Shown here in pieces: positions 6,319 through 7,902 of a DNA stretch of 7,902 bases. Source of the DNA: an uncultured Eubacteriales bacterium (GTDB lineage: Bacteria; Bacillota; Clostridia; Oscillospirales; Acutalibacteraceae). The notes below the pieces were generated by a model. The model did not search any database, had not been told where the DNA came from, and saw only the letters and a list, made by a program, of their open reading frames with translations. The DNA lies in the NCBI GenBank assembly GCA_934718145.1, contig CAKUZC010000039.1:1-7902 (forward strand), read 5' to 3'. The position numbers were made by a program, and so were the translations under genes. Numbering within the stretch: position 1 is the first letter of the stretch; each line of letters opens with the position of its first letter.

Positions 6319-6480
6319 ATGAACGAAAGAAATCGAACCGGAATAGGAATGTTTTGGGGAATAATCGCATCTTTGGTTACCCTAATGTCTCTGGCAATAG
6401 CAATGTTTGTAATCATAGACAAGAGAAAAAAGAGAGAAGAAAAAGAGCTTGAAGATTACTTGGAAACAAGCATAAATTAA
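6319..6480 (+). CDS. Small single-span membrane protein, 53 aa, function unknown
   Basis: The reading frame is short but well supported: AAGGGAGA (6303-6310) lies eight bases before the ATG, a promoter is found at 6256-6284, and a terminator begins 15 bases after the stop. The product starts MNERNRTGIGMFWG, has one hydrophobic helix at about residues 11-33 rich in Ile, Ala, Leu and Met, and ends in a strongly charged tail, DKRKKREEKELEDYLETSIN. The Lys/Arg cluster just after the helix suggests an N-out, C-in topology. It lies directly after the P-type ATPase on the same strand, so a role as an accessory or regulatory subunit of the pump is possible but unproven. No family is recognised. Confidence 0.8.
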   Translation: MNERNRTGIGMFWGIIASLVTLMSLAIAMFVIIDKRKKREEKELEDYLETSIN

Positions 6481-6495
6481 AGAATCTAAAATTTT

Positions 6496-6528
6496 ACGCC
6501 CTCACCGTAATAAAGTGAAGGCGTTTTT
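6496..6528 (+). terminator. Intrinsic terminator after the 53-aa membrane protein
   Basis: ACGCC-C-TCAC (6496-6505) pairs with GTGA-A-GGCGT (6515-6524) with one C/A mismatch and loop CGTAATAAA, followed by five T. In the other direction the stem is followed by AAAATTTT, so it may weakly stop the convergent scfB transcript too. Confidence 0.8.
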
Positions 6529-6609
6529 ATTATATATTTTAATTGTGATAAATCAATTTTTACAGATTTAAAACTTTATCAGTAATAAAATATATATCTA
6601 TAATAATAA

Positions 6610-7902
6610 TTATGAAAACCTAAGAGCTACTGCACATTCAATTTTCTTTTTTTGCATTTTACAGTTAATATCGAACGGAATCATTATATTTCCGCAATGT
6701 TGATAATTTTTTGCCGCACATCCTCCGCTACAATAAAACTTAACCCAACAATTTTTACACTTTTCTTTATGATAAATACTTGTGTTAAGAAATCTTTTCT
6801 TTATATCATCGTCAAATGTACCAACGTTTACATTTCCCATTTTAAATTCATCTTCGCCGACAAGTTGGTGGCACGAAAATATATCCCCATTTGGAGTAAT
6901 TGCAACATAATCATTTCCGCATCCACACCCTTTAAGGCGTTTCAGAACACATGGTCCTTTATCCAAATCAATATTAAAATTAAAGAAATTTATTTCCTTA
7001 CCGGACTTTTTCATTTTTATTAATTCTCTGCATAAATTTTCGTACTCGTTCAAAACTTGGTTAATATCTTCTTCATTTACAGATGCTTTGAACTTTTTAT
7101 CACATAAAACTGGTTCCATAGATATATTTTTAAATCCCAAATCATAAAGATGCTTAACATCTTTCGTAAAATCGAGATTGTCTTTTGTATACGTTCCTCG
7201 AACATAATAACTTTTATTTCCGCGACGAGAAATCAATTTTTGAAATTTTGGAACGACTATATCGTAAGAACCATTTTTAGTCTTGGTAATTCTGTATTTA
7301 TCATTTATTTCTTTTCTTCCATCAAGCGAAAGAACTACATCATATATTTCTTCATTTATAAAATCAATTTTTTCATCGTCCAGCAAAATTCCGTTTGTTG
7401 TAAGAGTAAATCTGAAATTTTTATTATATTTTTTTTCCAGACTTCTTGCGTATTTTACAGTTTCTTTTACAACATTCCAATTCATAAGCGGTTCCCCACC
7501 GAAAAAATCCATTTCTAGATTTTTTATTCCTCCGGAATTTTCAATTATAAAATCAACAGATTTTTTTGCAGTTTCCAAAGGCATGAGCTCTCTTCCACAT
7601 CCAAAATCCCCTTCGGATGCAAAACAATATGAACATCTCAAATTACAGTCATGTGCGACATTAAGGCATATTGATTTTATCGGCGAACGTAATTTTTCCT
7701 CTTTTGCCAAATCTTCATAAGAATCTTTCGAAAAAAGTTTTTCATTTTTAAAAAGTTCCAAAATTTCAGAATATGCTTCTCGTATGTCATTTTCGGAATA
7801 CTTTTTATCTAATTTTTTAACTAAATAATCTTCAGTATAATCAAAGAAATTTCCATTTAAAAAATCCAGCATGTCGTAAGTTATCCGGTCAACTGAATGT
7901 AC
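6610..7902 (-). CDS. scfB: SCIFF peptide maturase, radical SAM/SPASM (5' end beyond window)
   Basis: Thioether-forming radical SAM enzyme (the CteB/Tte1186 type) that links Cys sulfur to the alpha carbon of Thr in the SCIFF peptide. The frame is open to the window edge: codons before the Met at 7872 read VHSVDRITYD, which fits the family N-terminus, so that Met is internal and the gene is 5'-partial (430 residues visible). Numbering from that Met: the radical SAM cluster C76-x3-C80-x2-C83 within NVAHDCNLRCSYCFASEGDFG; SAM-contact GGEP (125-128); LSLDGR (181-186). The SPASM part has GPC (C308), GCGCG (C316, C318), a G-x4-C motif (C334), C372-x2-C375-x5-C381-x3-C385, and C404, C413, enough ligands for two auxiliary 4Fe-4S clusters. 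The YYVRGTYT and NFFNFNIDL segments are also typical. The precursor gene scfA should lie just past the right edge. Confidence 0.93.
   Translation of the reverse strand, partial: VHSVDRITYDMLDFLNGNFFDYTEDYLVKKLDKKYSENDIREAYSEILELFKNEKLFSKDSYEDLAKEEKLRSPIKSICLNVAHDCNLRCSYCFASEGDFGCGRELMPLETAKKSVDFIIENSGGIKNLEMDFFGGEPLMNWNVVKETVKYARSLEKKYNKNFRFTLTTNGILLDDEKIDFINEEIYDVVLSLDGRKEINDKYRITKTKNGSYDIVVPKFQKLISRRGNKSYYVRGTYTKDNLDFTKDVKHLYDLGFKNISMEPVLCDKKFKASVNEEDINQVLNEYENLCRELIKMKKSGKEINFFNFNIDLDKGPCVLKRLKGCGCGNDYVAITPNGDIFSCHQLVGEDEFKMGNVNVGTFDDDIKKRFLNTSIYHKEKCKNCWVKFYCSGGCAAKNYQHCGNIMIPFDINCKMQKKKIECAVALRFS

Noticed and set aside
7150..7720. Two overlapping plus-strand open frames opposite scfB
   Set aside because: Shadows of a strongly conserved gene on the other strand; composition rich in Phe, Ile and Ser, no initiation signals.

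Overview
The window is AT-rich, low-GC Firmicutes DNA, most likely from a member of the Clostridia. The main reasons are the SCIFF-peptide maturase at the right end, a peptide system almost confined to Clostridia, and a YlmC/YmxH-type PRC-barrel protein of the kind found in spore-forming Firmicutes. Genes have purine-rich Shine-Dalgarno sites and several near-consensus vegetative promoters. No CRISPR array, transposase, tRNA or rRNA was seen.

Left part (1-1190): two tandem copies of a small gene cassette. Each has an identical 5' flank with a 16-bp palindrome, a start encoding MANYWKL, a moderately conserved N-terminal region ending in VLGG, and an unrelated C-terminal tail. A similar C/G-stem terminator and a conserved 20-nt tail follow each gene. 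The second copy has a perfect-consensus promoter whose spacer is almost entirely a TA dinucleotide repeat, so its expression may vary by slippage. The layout suggests a family of leader-plus-variable-tail peptides, but the function is unknown. The first copy lacks its promoter because it starts at the window edge, so the array may continue to the left.

Middle part (1194-3802): a convergent gene for a secreted, Ser/Asn-rich, coiled-coil protein of unknown function. It is divergent from trhA, a PAQR/hemolysin III family membrane protein. trhA is convergent with a small PRC-barrel YlmC/YmxH-family gene.

Right part (3888-7902): a P-type cation ATPase divergent from the ylmC-like gene, then a 53-residue single-span membrane protein with its own promoter and a good terminator. 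On the opposite strand is scfB, the radical SAM/SPASM maturase that forms thioether bonds in the SCIFF peptide. scfB runs off the right edge: its frame stays open past the first visible Met, and the upstream residues fit the family's N-terminus. The precursor gene scfA is expected just beyond the edge.

Most of the genes are single transcription units with their own promoters and do not form one pathway. The candidate for something undescribed is the duplicated cassette at the left.
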